Made by a program: the position numbers and the translations under genes. From the NCBI GenBank assembly GCA_947493035.1, contig CANLOW010000001.1, positions 186,001 to 250,000 on the forward strand: DNA of 64,000 nucleotides. The letters are read 5' to 3'. Below, in pieces: positions 44,597-52,900 of the stretch; within the stretch, counting starts at the first letter, position 1, and each line of letters begins with the position of its first letter. Below the pieces are notes generated by a model that saw only the letters and a list, made by a program, of their open reading frames with translations, ran no database searches and was not told the DNA's origin. This DNA comes from an uncultured Aquimarina sp. GTDB lineage: Bacteria; Bacteroidota; Bacteroidia; Flavobacteriales; Flavobacteriaceae.

Positions 44597-45358
44597 ATGA
44601 AAATATTAGTATCTCCTGCGAAGTCATTAAATGAAACTTCCGATTTACCAAATTTAGAATTTACTCAACCTCAATTTTTAGAGCAATCGAAAGTATTGAA
44701 TATTGCTATCAAAGAAAAATCGCCTGCAGAGCTTTCTCAATTAATGAGTATTAGTGAAAAGCTAGCAAACCTCAACTGGCAGCGCAATCAAGATTGGCAA
44801 CTTCCTTTCTCAAACACAAACGCTAGACCTGCTGTTTTTACTTTTGATGGTGATGTGTATAGCGGGTTAGATGCCTATTCTTTTCCTTTAGAAAAAACAG
44901 AAAAGCTTCAAGATTCATTAAGAATACTTTCTGGCCTATATGGCATTTTAAAGCCTTTAGATTTTATGCAACCTTATCGTCTTGAGATGGGAACTAAATT
45001 TGGAGCTAATGGTAGTAAAAATCTTTATGGTTTTTGGAAAGAGACATTAACAAAACACCTTAACGAAGAATTAAATGATGGTGAATTGGTCGTAAATCTT
45101 GCCAGCACCGAATACTCGAAAGCTGTTGATCTTAAAAAACTAAATAATACTGTTATTACACCTGTTTTTAAAGATTGGAAAAATGACAAATTAAAAGTGA
45201 TCAGCTTCTATGCTAAAAAAGCTCGTGGATTAATGTCTCGTTACTTAATTGAAAATGATATTGAATCTATCGAAGGCATCAAAGCTTTTAATGTAGCAGA
45301 GTATCGTTTTAGCGAAGAATATACGGTAAAGGAAAATGAGCCTGTTTTTGTAAGATAG
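44597..45358 (+). CDS. yaaA: YaaA-family peroxide-stress protein
   Basis: The 253 residues begin MKILVSPAKSLNE, the DUF328/YaaA signature, and contain SGLYGILKPLDFMQPYRLEMGTK and NLASTEYSKAV. Near the end ARGLMSRYLIEN is the expected KxARGxMAR motif. E. coli YaaA lowers intracellular free iron and protects DNA from Fenton damage, which connects loosely to the iron genes elsewhere in the window. It is transcribed alone. Confidence 0.94.
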   Translation: MKILVSPAKSLNETSDLPNLEFTQPQFLEQSKVLNIAIKEKSPAELSQLMSISEKLANLNWQRNQDWQLPFSNTNARPAVFTFDGDVYSGLDAYSFPLEKTEKLQDSLRILSGLYGILKPLDFMQPYRLEMGTKFGANGSKNLYGFWKETLTKHLNEELNDGELVVNLASTEYSKAVDLKKLNNTVITPVFKDWKNDKLKVISFYAKKARGLMSRYLIENDIESIEGIKAFNVAEYRFSEEYTVKENEPVFVR

Positions 45359-45456
45359 AGACTAGGCTTCATCCCCTTGTTATTTCATAAATATTCTAAA
45401 AAGAGGAAATATCTGCTAAAATAAGTTCGTACCTTGATTTTAAAATCAACACCCTT

Positions 45457-46434
45457 ATGAAAACTAATATTGTAAAAGCATTGCTTCCCGTAGGTTTATC
45501 TTTTTTTGTTTGTTGTAAAAAAACACAATCAAATAATGAGGTAACCAAAAACGAGGAACCAAAAAAAGAAGAAACTACAGCCTCAGAGGTTGTTTTTAAA
45601 AAAGAGAAAACACTTCCGACACATCTAGCTAAAACACAATACTACCGCTGGTATCAACTTTATGAGCGCCCAATGAATCCTCAAAGGGTTTCCAATCAAA
45701 TGGAACTTCTATCGGAAAATATTACCATCGAAACTAGCGCTGGCACCATGACGGGTAAAGAAAATTACCCAAAGAGATTAGACGTTTACAAAGGGTGGAA
45801 AAATGCACATCAAGTACAGCAAGTATCTTATCAAAATACAGAGAGCAATGGCCCTCAATTAATTGCTAAAATAAATTACAACAACATTCAACCTGATGGT
45901 AAAAAAGCTAATTATGCTCTTGACTATACTATCGATTTAATTGAAAAAGAAGGAGAACTTCCTCTGTTCTCATCTGTAAAAATAACTCCGACAAGTCCTA
46001 TTGAGGCAAACTTCAAGGATAGTTATCATACCAATAGGGCCTTATCTTTAATGCATTATTGGATGGTAAATATGGAACGCCTTGATGGAAATGTGACTCC
46101 TTTTGAAGAGTTGCTCACTGATGACTTTGAACTAAATTTTTCTTCTGAATCTAAAATTAGTTCTATTGAGCAATTTAAAACGTGGCTAAACGGAACTCCA
46201 TTACAGCTTAAATCTAGTAATCATCATCCTGAGAATTTTGAAATCGAAGTGATCGATGAAAACAATTATAAAGTCTCGGTTGCTTTTGATTGGTACGGAA
46301 TTGCAAAAAACGATCAGAAGATGAAAGTGAAAACACTACACAAGTGGCTTGTTACTGATAATCCAAATGAGCGTTTTTCTCGTATCAAAAAAATTGATGT
46401 AAGACGTTTAGAGCCTTTTACAATGGTTCCATAG
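45457..46434 (+). CDS. Lipoprotein with two NTF2-like domains, unknown
   Basis: A 325-residue protein. The N-terminus has a signal segment and CC (Cys20 possible lipid site in FFVCCKK), then a Lys/Glu-rich linker to about residue 50. The remainder seems to be two SnoaL/NTF2-like halves: about 60-185 (YYRWYQLYERPMNPQRVSNQMELLSENITIET) and about 200-320 (LMHYWMVNMERLDGNVTPFEELLTDDFELNFSS), each with the helix-then-strand plan of that fold. No catalytic residues can be named. It stands between yaaA and the PPIase gene. Confidence 0.65.
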   Translation: MKTNIVKALLPVGLSFFVCCKKTQSNNEVTKNEEPKKEETTASEVVFKKEKTLPTHLAKTQYYRWYQLYERPMNPQRVSNQMELLSENITIETSAGTMTGKENYPKRLDVYKGWKNAHQVQQVSYQNTESNGPQLIAKINYNNIQPDGKKANYALDYTIDLIEKEGELPLFSSVKITPTSPIEANFKDSYHTNRALSLMHYWMVNMERLDGNVTPFEELLTDDFELNFSSESKISSIEQFKTWLNGTPLQLKSSNHHPENFEIEVIDENNYKVSVAFDWYGIAKNDQKMKVKTLHKWLVTDNPNERFSRIKKIDVRRLEPFTMVP

Positions 46435-46519
46435 TAGTTTAATATGATTTTCAGGACTGAAGTTTAAAAAAAGTAGAAAGTCTCTTTTTTGTAACATCTT
46501 CATTCTACTCTCTTTTCCA

Positions 46520-46527
46520 TATTTTTG
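46520..46527 (+). promoter_or_regulatory. -7 element of the cyclophilin-FKBP gene
   Basis: TATTTTTG fits TAnnTTTG, 22 bp before the ATG. A possible TTTG at 46488-46491 is too far (28 bp) to be a normal -33. Confidence 0.45.
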
Positions 46528-46549
46528 CAACTCAATTAAAAATAAAATC

Positions 46550-47482
46550 ATGCAAGACGGATTATATGCTAAATTCACTACATCTAAAGGTGAAATTTTA
46601 GCAAACTTAGAGTTTGAAAAAACACCTGGAACTGTTGGAAACTTTGTTGCATTAGCCGAAGGAAACTTAGAAAATTCTGCAAAACCTCAAGGAACTAAAT
46701 ATTACGATGGCTTAAAATTCCACCGTGTTATTCCTGATTTTATGATTCAAGGTGGATGTCCACAAGGAACTGGAAGCGGTAACCCTGGATACCAATTTGA
46801 TGATGAAATTCACCCAGACTTAACACATAGTGGTCCTGGTATTTTATCTATGGCAAATGCTGGCCCTGGAACTAACGGAAGTCAATTCTTCATTACTCAT
46901 GTAGAGACTGCTTGGTTAGATGGTAAGCATACGGTTTTCGGAAATGTTGTAGATGGATTAGATGTTGTAAATGCCGTAGCACAAGGTGATGCTATTGAAA
47001 GCGTAGAAATCATTCGAGTTGGTGCAGACGCTGAAGCGTTTAATGCTGTAGAGACTTTCCGTCAATTTAATGGAGCTAAAGCAGAACGTGAAGCTGCCGC
47101 TAAACAAGCTGCCGAACAATTACTAAAAGACGCTTCTGAAGGTTTTGACCAAACAGAAAGTGGTTTACGTTATAAAATCATCCAAAACGGTGAGGGTACT
47201 CAAGCTGAAAAAGGAAAAACAGTTTCTGTACACTATAAAGGACAGTTATTAGATGGTACTGTTTTCGATTCTTCATACAAACGCAACCAACCTATCGATT
47301 TTGGATTAGGTCAAGGACAAGTAATCTCTGGTTGGGATGAAGGTATTTCTTTATTAAAAGTTGGAGATAAAGCTCGTTTTGTAATCCCTCCTCATTTAGG
47401 ATACGGAGCTCAAGGTGCTGGTGGAGTAATTCCTCCAAATGCTGTATTGATTTTCGACGTAGAATTAATGGAGGTGAAGTAA
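46550..47482 (+). CDS. Cyclophilin-FKBP fusion peptidyl-prolyl isomerase
   Basis: The 310-residue protein joins two unrelated prolyl isomerase folds. Residues about 5-165 are a cyclophilin (GNFVALAEGN, FHRVIPDFMIQGGCPQGTGSGNPGYQF, LSMANAGPGTNGSQFFIT, GKHTVFGNV) with the catalytic Arg of FHRV and the Gln of SQFF present. After a helical linker (about 168-200), residues about 205-310 are an FKBP domain (VSVHYKGQLLDGTVFDSSY, GWDEGISLLKVGDKARFVIPPHLGYG). No signal peptide is seen, so it is probably cytoplasmic. A clean terminator follows. Confidence 0.95.
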   Translation: MQDGLYAKFTTSKGEILANLEFEKTPGTVGNFVALAEGNLENSAKPQGTKYYDGLKFHRVIPDFMIQGGCPQGTGSGNPGYQFDDEIHPDLTHSGPGILSMANAGPGTNGSQFFITHVETAWLDGKHTVFGNVVDGLDVVNAVAQGDAIESVEIIRVGADAEAFNAVETFRQFNGAKAEREAAAKQAAEQLLKDASEGFDQTESGLRYKIIQNGEGTQAEKGKTVSVHYKGQLLDGTVFDSSYKRNQPIDFGLGQGQVISGWDEGISLLKVGDKARFVIPPHLGYGAQGAGGVIPPNAVLIFDVELMEVK

Positions 47483-47501
47483 TATTCTTTACAAAATATA
47501 A

Positions 47502-47540
47502 AACAAAAAAGGCTCAGGTGTACCGTGAGCCTTTTTTGTT
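47502..47540 (+). terminator. Terminator of the cyclophilin-FKBP gene
   Basis: Stem 47502-47516 with 47526-47540 around GGCTCA, 9-nt loop, flanking A and T tracts. Confidence 0.85.
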
Positions 47541-47567
47541 TTATATTCTTACTTAAATAAAATTTAT

Positions 47568-48266
47568 ATGAAAAAATATTTACTTCTTTTTACTAGTTTA
47601 ATAATATCAACTTTTGTGTTTGCGCAACAAGGCAAAGTAAGACTAGGCATGAACTTTGGTTATAGTTATAGAACAGCTGAATTAGCAGGCAATATTCCAA
47701 ATGACTTAAAATCGTATGCTGAAGATTTAAAATCTGGAACAACTTTAGATTTTAATTTAGGTTATAATGTTAAAGAAATCTGGGGATTAGGGGTTACTTT
47801 TAGTCAGTTTCACTCAAAAAATAGCATTACCAGTGATAATCTTCAATTTTTTGATATTTCTGGAAATCAAATACGTAACACAAGTGATAATATTAAAATA
47901 ACTTTTATCGCACCTGAATTTTATTCTATTCTCCCAATCGGAGGGAACGAAAAACATCTTTTCCTTGGAAGTGTCTCTATTGGTTATCTAGGATATAACA
48001 ACAAATCTACTATTGGCAATGCTTCAGTTGATTTCGAAGGAAGCACAGTAGGTTTTGGTGTAAATTTGGGTTATGAATTTAAAATCACTCCTATTATAGC
48101 CATAGGTGCTAATGCTGGATTCATTACAGGATCACTATCAGAATTTAAAATTTCTGGAGGTGGGGAGTCCCGAACTATTAGTGTTGAAGATGCTACACTA
48201 GGAGCTCAAGAAAGAGAGAATTTATCTAGAATTAACTTAAGTTTTGGATTGAAATTTTATTTATAA
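47568..48266 (+). CDS. Outer-membrane beta-barrel protein
   Basis: A 232-residue protein with signal peptide (cleavage after FAQ, residue 20) and repeated amphipathic strands with Gly/aromatic girdles (VRLGMNFGYSYRT, TLDFNLGYNVKEIWGLGVTFSQFHS, VGFGVNLGYEFKITPIIAIGANAGF), ending in INLSFGLKFYL with the C-terminal barrel strand. Similar to the OMP_b-brl families of Bacteroidota; function unknown. It follows the PPIase terminator, and its own terminator is shared with convergent argS. Confidence 0.8.
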   Translation: MKKYLLLFTSLIISTFVFAQQGKVRLGMNFGYSYRTAELAGNIPNDLKSYAEDLKSGTTLDFNLGYNVKEIWGLGVTFSQFHSKNSITSDNLQFFDISGNQIRNTSDNIKITFIAPEFYSILPIGGNEKHLFLGSVSIGYLGYNNKSTIGNASVDFEGSTVGFGVNLGYEFKITPIIAIGANAGFITGSLSEFKISGGGESRTISVEDATLGAQERENLSRINLSFGLKFYL

Positions 48267-48286
48267 GTCACTCTTTTTATCAGAAC

Positions 48287-48326
48287 AAAAAAGGACATTT
48301 TCAGAAAACTGAAATGTCCTTTTTTT
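48287..48326. terminator. Bidirectional terminator between convergent genes
   Basis: A 17-bp stem (48287-48304 with 48309-48326, one bulged T) with AAAA loop and A/T tracts, between the barrel-protein gene and argS. Confidence 0.8.
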
Positions 48327-48348
48327 AATAAATACTTTAAACTATAAT

Positions 48349-50121
48349 CTACATACGCTCTGGAACATTGATTCCTAGTAAGCTAAACGCTGATTTAATC
48401 ACATTCCCCACTAAATTCGATAGCTGTACACGGAACAACGTCAATTCTTCTGAGTCTGCTCCAAAAATAGATACATTTTGAAAGAATGAATTATAAGCTT
48501 TAACCAAGTCATACGTATAATTCGCAATAATAGCTGGACTATATTGTTTTGCCGCTTGTTGAATAATCTCTGGGTACATTTCCACTATTTTCAACAACTC
48601 TTTTTCTTTATCTTCTAAGGCTATATTTCCTATAGCAACTCCTTGATCATGTTCCGCTTTTCTTAAAATAGCTTGTATACGCGCATATGTATATTGAATA
48701 AAAGGCCCTGTGTTTCCTTGAAAATCTACAGATGCTTTAGGGTCAAAAAGAATACGTTTTTTAGGATCTACTTTTAAAATAAAATACTTTAACGCTCCTA
48801 ATCCAACCGTATTATAAACCTCTTTCTTTTCATCTTCAGTATACCCCTCTAGCTTCCCTAACTCTTGAGAAATCGTTTCGGCCGTTTGCTGCATTTCATC
48901 AATCAAGTCATCTGCATCTACCACGGTACCCTCACGACTTTTCATCTTCCCACTTGGTAAATCGACCATTCCATAACTCAAATGGAATAAATCTTCTGCC
49001 CAAGCATATCCTAACTTCTTCAGAATTAAGAACAATACTTTAAAGTGATAATCTTGTTCATTCCCTACGGTATACACCATACCATTTACCGTAAAGTCTT
49101 TTGCTCTTTGGATAGCTGTACCGATATCCTGGGTAATGTATACTGAAGTTCCGTTACTACGTAATACTAATTTCTCATCTAGCCCTTCATCCGTTAAATC
49201 GATCCAAACCGAACCATCTTCACGCTTATAAAAGATTCCTTTAGAAAGTCCTTCTTCTACAATATCCTTTCCTAACCTGTACGTATCACTTTCGTAATAG
49301 TTCTTCTCAAAACTAACACCAAGCTTATCATATGTCACTCCAAAACCATCGTATACCCATTGATTCATCTTTTCCCACAAAGCAACCACTTCTGGTTTCC
49401 CTGCTTCCCAATCCAACAACATTTGTTGTGCTTCTAATAATAATGGTGCTTCTTTCTTAGCTTCTTCTTCCGTTTTACCAGATGCCTTTAAAGCCTCAAT
49501 TTCCTTCTTATATTCTTGATCGAATTTCACATAGTAGTTTCCTACTAACTTATCTCCCTTAAGTCCTGTTGACTCTGGAGTTTCTCCATTTCCAAATTTA
49601 TCCCAAGCCAACATTGACTTACAAATATGGATTCCACGATCATTAATAATCTGTGTCTTGTACACCTTCTTACCACTAGCTGCTAAAATCTCTGCAACAG
49701 CATATCCCAATAGATTATTTCGTACATGTCCTAAATGCAAAGGCTTGTTTGTATTTGGTGAAGAATATTCGACCATTACTACTTCTCCATCTGTATTATC
49801 TACAAATCCATAGGTCGCATTGGTTTTATTTTCGCTAAAGAAATTCAGATAATAAGCATCTCCAACTACAAGATTCAAGAACCCTTTAACGACATTATAA
49901 GCCGTAATCTCTTCAACATTATCTACCAAAAATTGCCCTAACTGCTCTCCTATTTGAACAGGATTCCCTTTAATCACTCGCAACATTGAAAATACTACTA
50001 CTGTAATATCTCCTTCAAACTCTTTACGAGTTGCTTGAAATTCCACGGTTGGCAATTCAGCTTGAAACAATGCTTGCGCTGCTTCTTTTACTTTTGTAGT
50101 CAATAATTGTTGAAGACTCAT
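48349..50121 (-). CDS. argS: Arginyl-tRNA synthetase
   Basis: Class I synthetase that charges tRNA-Arg. From ATG 50121 (MSLQQLLTTKVKEAAQALF) it has 590 residues; a second ATG 9 bp upstream (50130) is possible. The N-terminal Add-1 domain (about 1-110) is followed by VEYSSPNTNKPLHLGHVRNNLLG, holding the HIGH-like HLGH motif; the KMSKS region appears as GKMKSREGTVV (about 405). The anticodon-binding DALR domain (about 470-590) ends LLGINVPERM. Single gene with a -7 box 20 bp upstream. Confidence 0.97.
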   Translation of the reverse strand: MSLQQLLTTKVKEAAQALFQAELPTVEFQATRKEFEGDITVVVFSMLRVIKGNPVQIGEQLGQFLVDNVEEITAYNVVKGFLNLVVGDAYYLNFFSENKTNATYGFVDNTDGEVVMVEYSSPNTNKPLHLGHVRNNLLGYAVAEILAASGKKVYKTQIINDRGIHICKSMLAWDKFGNGETPESTGLKGDKLVGNYYVKFDQEYKKEIEALKASGKTEEEAKKEAPLLLEAQQMLLDWEAGKPEVVALWEKMNQWVYDGFGVTYDKLGVSFEKNYYESDTYRLGKDIVEEGLSKGIFYKREDGSVWIDLTDEGLDEKLVLRSNGTSVYITQDIGTAIQRAKDFTVNGMVYTVGNEQDYHFKVLFLILKKLGYAWAEDLFHLSYGMVDLPSGKMKSREGTVVDADDLIDEMQQTAETISQELGKLEGYTEDEKKEVYNTVGLGALKYFILKVDPKKRILFDPKASVDFQGNTGPFIQYTYARIQAILRKAEHDQGVAIGNIALEDKEKELLKIVEMYPEIIQQAAKQYSPAIIANYTYDLVKAYNSFFQNVSIFGADSEELTLFRVQLSNLVGNVIKSAFSLLGINVPERM

Positions 50122-50140
50122 GATAATCATTTTGGAAGCG

Positions 50141-50148
50141 CAAAGATA
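50141..50148 (-). promoter_or_regulatory. -7 element of argS
   Basis: Minus-strand TATCTTTG, a TAnnTTTG match only 11-20 bp before the two possible start codons. The short distance favours the downstream ATG (50121). Confidence 0.5.
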
Positions 50149-50154
50149 ATATTA

Positions 50155-50247
50155 AGTATCAGTACTCAGTACTCAGTATAAAGACTTTTCTACTATACTT
50201 TTAGAATCATAATAAATCTTTATACTAACTACTGAGTACTTTGTACT
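50155..50247. repeat. Heptameric repeat tracts between argS and alkB
   Basis: At 50155-50178 the plus strand reads AGTATCAGTACTCAGTACTC and continues, giving units TACTCAG. A second short tract at 50228-50247 (CTACTGAGTACTTTGTACT) is partly inverted and reaches into the 3' end of alkB. Same 7-bp period as the other intergenic tracts. Confidence 0.6.
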
Positions 50248-50846
50248 ATTCTTCTGAACGTCAAATTAATCCTCGATCCAATCACCTTCTTTGTTTTTGG
50301 AATTTGATGCAAGTAGTTTTCTTGAGTTCCCTCCCCCATCAACAACAAACTACCTGACTCCAACAACAACTTCTTTTTAATCGTATGATCTGTCTTATGT
50401 TTTAAATGAAACCACCGTGGAGCCCCTAAACTTAAAGATGCTATTACAGGCCTTTCTCCTAACTCTCTTTCATCATCGGCATGCCAACCAACACTATCAC
50501 TTCCGTCCCGATATAAATTTGCTAAACAGGTATTAAACGAATAGGTTCCCAGCGCTTCTATTTTATGTTTCAACACTAATAATTCGTCTTCTATTTCAGT
50601 AGGATTTAATGTTAACCCTGAATATGCATAAGATAAATCCTTTGATCCAAACCAATGGGTTAATCTAGGCTGTTTATGAACTTTACCATACACAATGATA
50701 TCTTCTTCTTGCCAATCTGTATTTTTCTCTAACCCTTGAAAATAATGATGACTTTCTTCGAAATTCAAAAAACTGGGATAATACACGATTTTTGCATCGG
50801 GCAACCCTAAATCTAAGGGCTCGTTGTTTGAAAATAAGTCTAGCAT
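50229..50846 (-). CDS. alkB: AlkB-type 2-oxoglutarate/Fe(II) dioxygenase
   Basis: Repairs alkylated bases by oxidative demethylation. The 205 residues carry the full iron and 2-oxoglutarate site: His122 and Asp124 in WHADDERELG, His180 in NYLHQIP, Arg192 and Arg198 in SRINLTFRR, and NLYRDGSDSVGWH leading into the site. Size and sequence resemble the small AlkB/ALKBH2-like group of Bacteroidota. Single gene; its last codons share sequence with a heptameric repeat. Confidence 0.93.
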   Translation of the reverse strand: MLDLFSNNEPLDLGLPDAKIVYYPSFLNFEESHHYFQGLEKNTDWQEEDIIVYGKVHKQPRLTHWFGSKDLSYAYSGLTLNPTEIEDELLVLKHKIEALGTYSFNTCLANLYRDGSDSVGWHADDERELGERPVIASLSLGAPRWFHLKHKTDHTIKKKLLLESGSLLLMGEGTQENYLHQIPKTKKVIGSRINLTFRRIVQSTQ

Positions 50847-50950
50847 GGTTTAAAAGTAAAAAAACTATACAAGACAACATCCAGAATTAACCTGCTGTTA
50901 ATATCAAAACGAAAACTATTGCGCTAATTTGCCTTTTCAAACTTATTACC

Positions 50951-51781
50951 ATGAAAAAAAACGTACTTGTTTTACTTTTTGTTTTATTAACAACATTAAC
51001 AAACGCATCTATTGCTGAATGGGGAAAAACTGGACATAGAACCATAGGTGCTATTGCTGAAAAACATCTCAGCAAAAAAGCTAAAAAACATATTTACCGA
51101 TTGCTGAATGGGAGTACACTCGCTTTTGTTTCTATTCATAGTGATGAAATAAGAAGTGACCATCAATACGACCATTTCAAACCTTGGCATTATGTAAATT
51201 TTCCTGCTGATAGTAAATACGGAGAGCATCCTACCAATGAAGCAGGAGATGTAGTACAAGGAATCAAAAACTGCATCTTAAAAATTCGTAATGAAGAAGT
51301 ATCTATTAAAGAAAAGGCTTTTTATCTGAAATTACTTACGCATTTGGTTGGTGACTTACATCAACCCTTACATGTTGGTAACGGAGAAGATCGCGGAGGA
51401 AACGACATTAAAATCCAATGGTTTTGGGAAGACTCGAACCTACATCGAGTATGGGATTCCGATATGATTGACTCTTACAAAATGAGTTATTCTGAACTGG
51501 CTAATAATACCAACTATAAAACAAAAAAAGAAATCCAAACCCTGAAGCAGGGAAAATTAATTGACTGGGTTACCGAAACTAAAAAATTAGCTAATCAAAC
51601 TTATAATAGCGCTAAAAAAGGAGATAATTTGAAATACGAATACATGTATCATCAATTCCCTATTGTGAGACAGCAATTAGACTTAGGAGGCATTCGTTTA
51701 GCAGCAATACTAAATGAAATCTTTAAAAAGAAATCTGATTGGATTGATCATTTTCTAAGCAACACCCCTGACAATAAATAA
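50951..51781 (+). CDS. Secreted S1/P1-type nuclease
   Basis: A 276-residue zinc-dependent nuclease that degrades single-stranded DNA and RNA. Signal peptide to about residue 20 (LLTTLTNAS), then EWGKTGHRTIGAIAEKHL, where Trp24 and His29 correspond to the first Zn ligands. Further ligands are in FKPWHYVNF, in HLVGDLHQPLHVGNGEDRGGND (the family signature, about 131-152) and in NLHRVWDSDMID. It is probably periplasmic or secreted and scavenges nucleotides. In P1 the Trp is the mature N-terminus; here two residues may precede it. Confidence 0.93.
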   Translation: MKKNVLVLLFVLLTTLTNASIAEWGKTGHRTIGAIAEKHLSKKAKKHIYRLLNGSTLAFVSIHSDEIRSDHQYDHFKPWHYVNFPADSKYGEHPTNEAGDVVQGIKNCILKIRNEEVSIKEKAFYLKLLTHLVGDLHQPLHVGNGEDRGGNDIKIQWFWEDSNLHRVWDSDMIDSYKMSYSELANNTNYKTKKEIQTLKQGKLIDWVTETKKLANQTYNSAKKGDNLKYEYMYHQFPIVRQQLDLGGIRLAAILNEIFKKKSDWIDHFLSNTPDNK

Positions 51782-51940
51782 GACATATATTACAAATATA
51801 TCACACTTATTGTTCATAAGTAATTTCATAAACGAAGACTGAAGTCGATGCCTATAGGCACCCCCACTAATAATAAACCCTTCGACTACCCTCTCATGAT
51901 TAGGAGTTTCTATATTTAATACTTATGCCTCTTTTTCCTT

Positions 51941-52900
51941 CTAAAGTAAATCCTTACCGATATTGGTATCACTAATAATATATAATGGGCGATTCATAAC
52001 ATTTTTATTAATCCTACTGATATAAGTCCCAATAATACCAACAGAAAACAATTGAACACCACCAATAAACATCGTGCTAAAAATCAATGAAGTCCAACCT
52101 GCAATGGTCTTATCCAATATAAAGTGGGCATATAATGCATATATGATTACTAAAAAAGATACTAATGAAATTAAAAAACCTGCTCTAGTCACTGTTTTTA
52201 ATGGAATATCCGAAAAACTCGTAATGGCATCTGTTGCTAATTGCACCATTTTCTTTAAAGAATATCCTGTTTCTCCATGCTTTCGCCCATTCCTTTTATA
52301 CTGAATTCCTATCTGTTTAAATCCTAGCCAAGACACCTGCCCTCTTATAAACTTATTTTGCTCTGGCATTTGTTTTAAATACCGAACAATTCTATCATCA
52401 ATCAATCTAAAATCGCCTGTATCTAAAGGAATATCTATCATTGTTATTTTCCTTAATAATTTATAAAACAGTGCTGCCGTTGACTTTTTAAAAAAACTCT
52501 CTCCTTCTCTTTCTGCTCGTATTGCATAAACCACATTATATCCCTCTTTATGTTTTTTATACATGTCTAGGATTAATTCGGGAGGATCTTGCAAATCACC
52601 ATCTATGATAATAACCGCTTTCCCTTTACATAAATCGACACCTGCGGTTACCGCTATTTGGTGACCAAAATTTCGACTAAAATTAACATAAAACACCTTC
52701 TCATCATCCTCTACCAGACTATTAATCTTTTGTAAAGAATTATCACTACTACCATCATTTATAAAAATGATCTCATAATTATCAGATATTTTTTTTAGTG
52801 TAGTAGTAAGTCTTTCATACAATTCAAAAAGTACAGCCTCTTCATTATATACAGGAACTACAACAGATATATCTACAATGTCTTTTTTATTTTTTTCCAT
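51941..52900 (-). CDS. Family 2 glycosyltransferase, polyprenyl-phosphate type (DPM1/GtrB-like)
   Basis: The 319 residues have a GT-A catalytic domain (about 8-225) with SVVVPVYNEEAVLFELYERL, NDGSSDNS and IIDGDLQDPPELILDM (DxD), followed by two C-terminal helices (about 230-255, 265-290). Such enzymes move a sugar from a nucleotide donor to undecaprenyl phosphate on the cytoplasmic side. Its 5' end overlaps the 3' end of the upstream ArnT-like gene by 14 bp, fitting a donor-and-transferase pair: this enzyme makes the lipid-linked sugar and the partner transfers it outside. Confidence 0.9.
   Translation of the reverse strand: MEKNKKDIVDISVVVPVYNEEAVLFELYERLTTTLKKISDNYEIIFINDGSSDNSLQKINSLVEDDEKVFYVNFSRNFGHQIAVTAGVDLCKGKAVIIIDGDLQDPPELILDMYKKHKEGYNVVYAIRAEREGESFFKKSTAALFYKLLRKITMIDIPLDTGDFRLIDDRIVRYLKQMPEQNKFIRGQVSWLGFKQIGIQYKRNGRKHGETGYSLKKMVQLATDAITSFSDIPLKTVTRAGFLISLVSFLVIIYALYAHFILDKTIAGWTSLIFSTMFIGGVQLFSVGIIGTYISRINKNVMNRPLYIISDTNIGKDLL

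Noticed and set aside
34691-50247. CRISPR-like array
   Set aside because: The heptamer tracts have no spacers, and the unit is 7 bp; no cas-like gene is present.
51782-51940. Possible small RNA or gene between the nuclease and the GT2 gene
   Set aside because: No open frame of note, no clear hairpin terminator and no promoter box found in the 159-bp gap.
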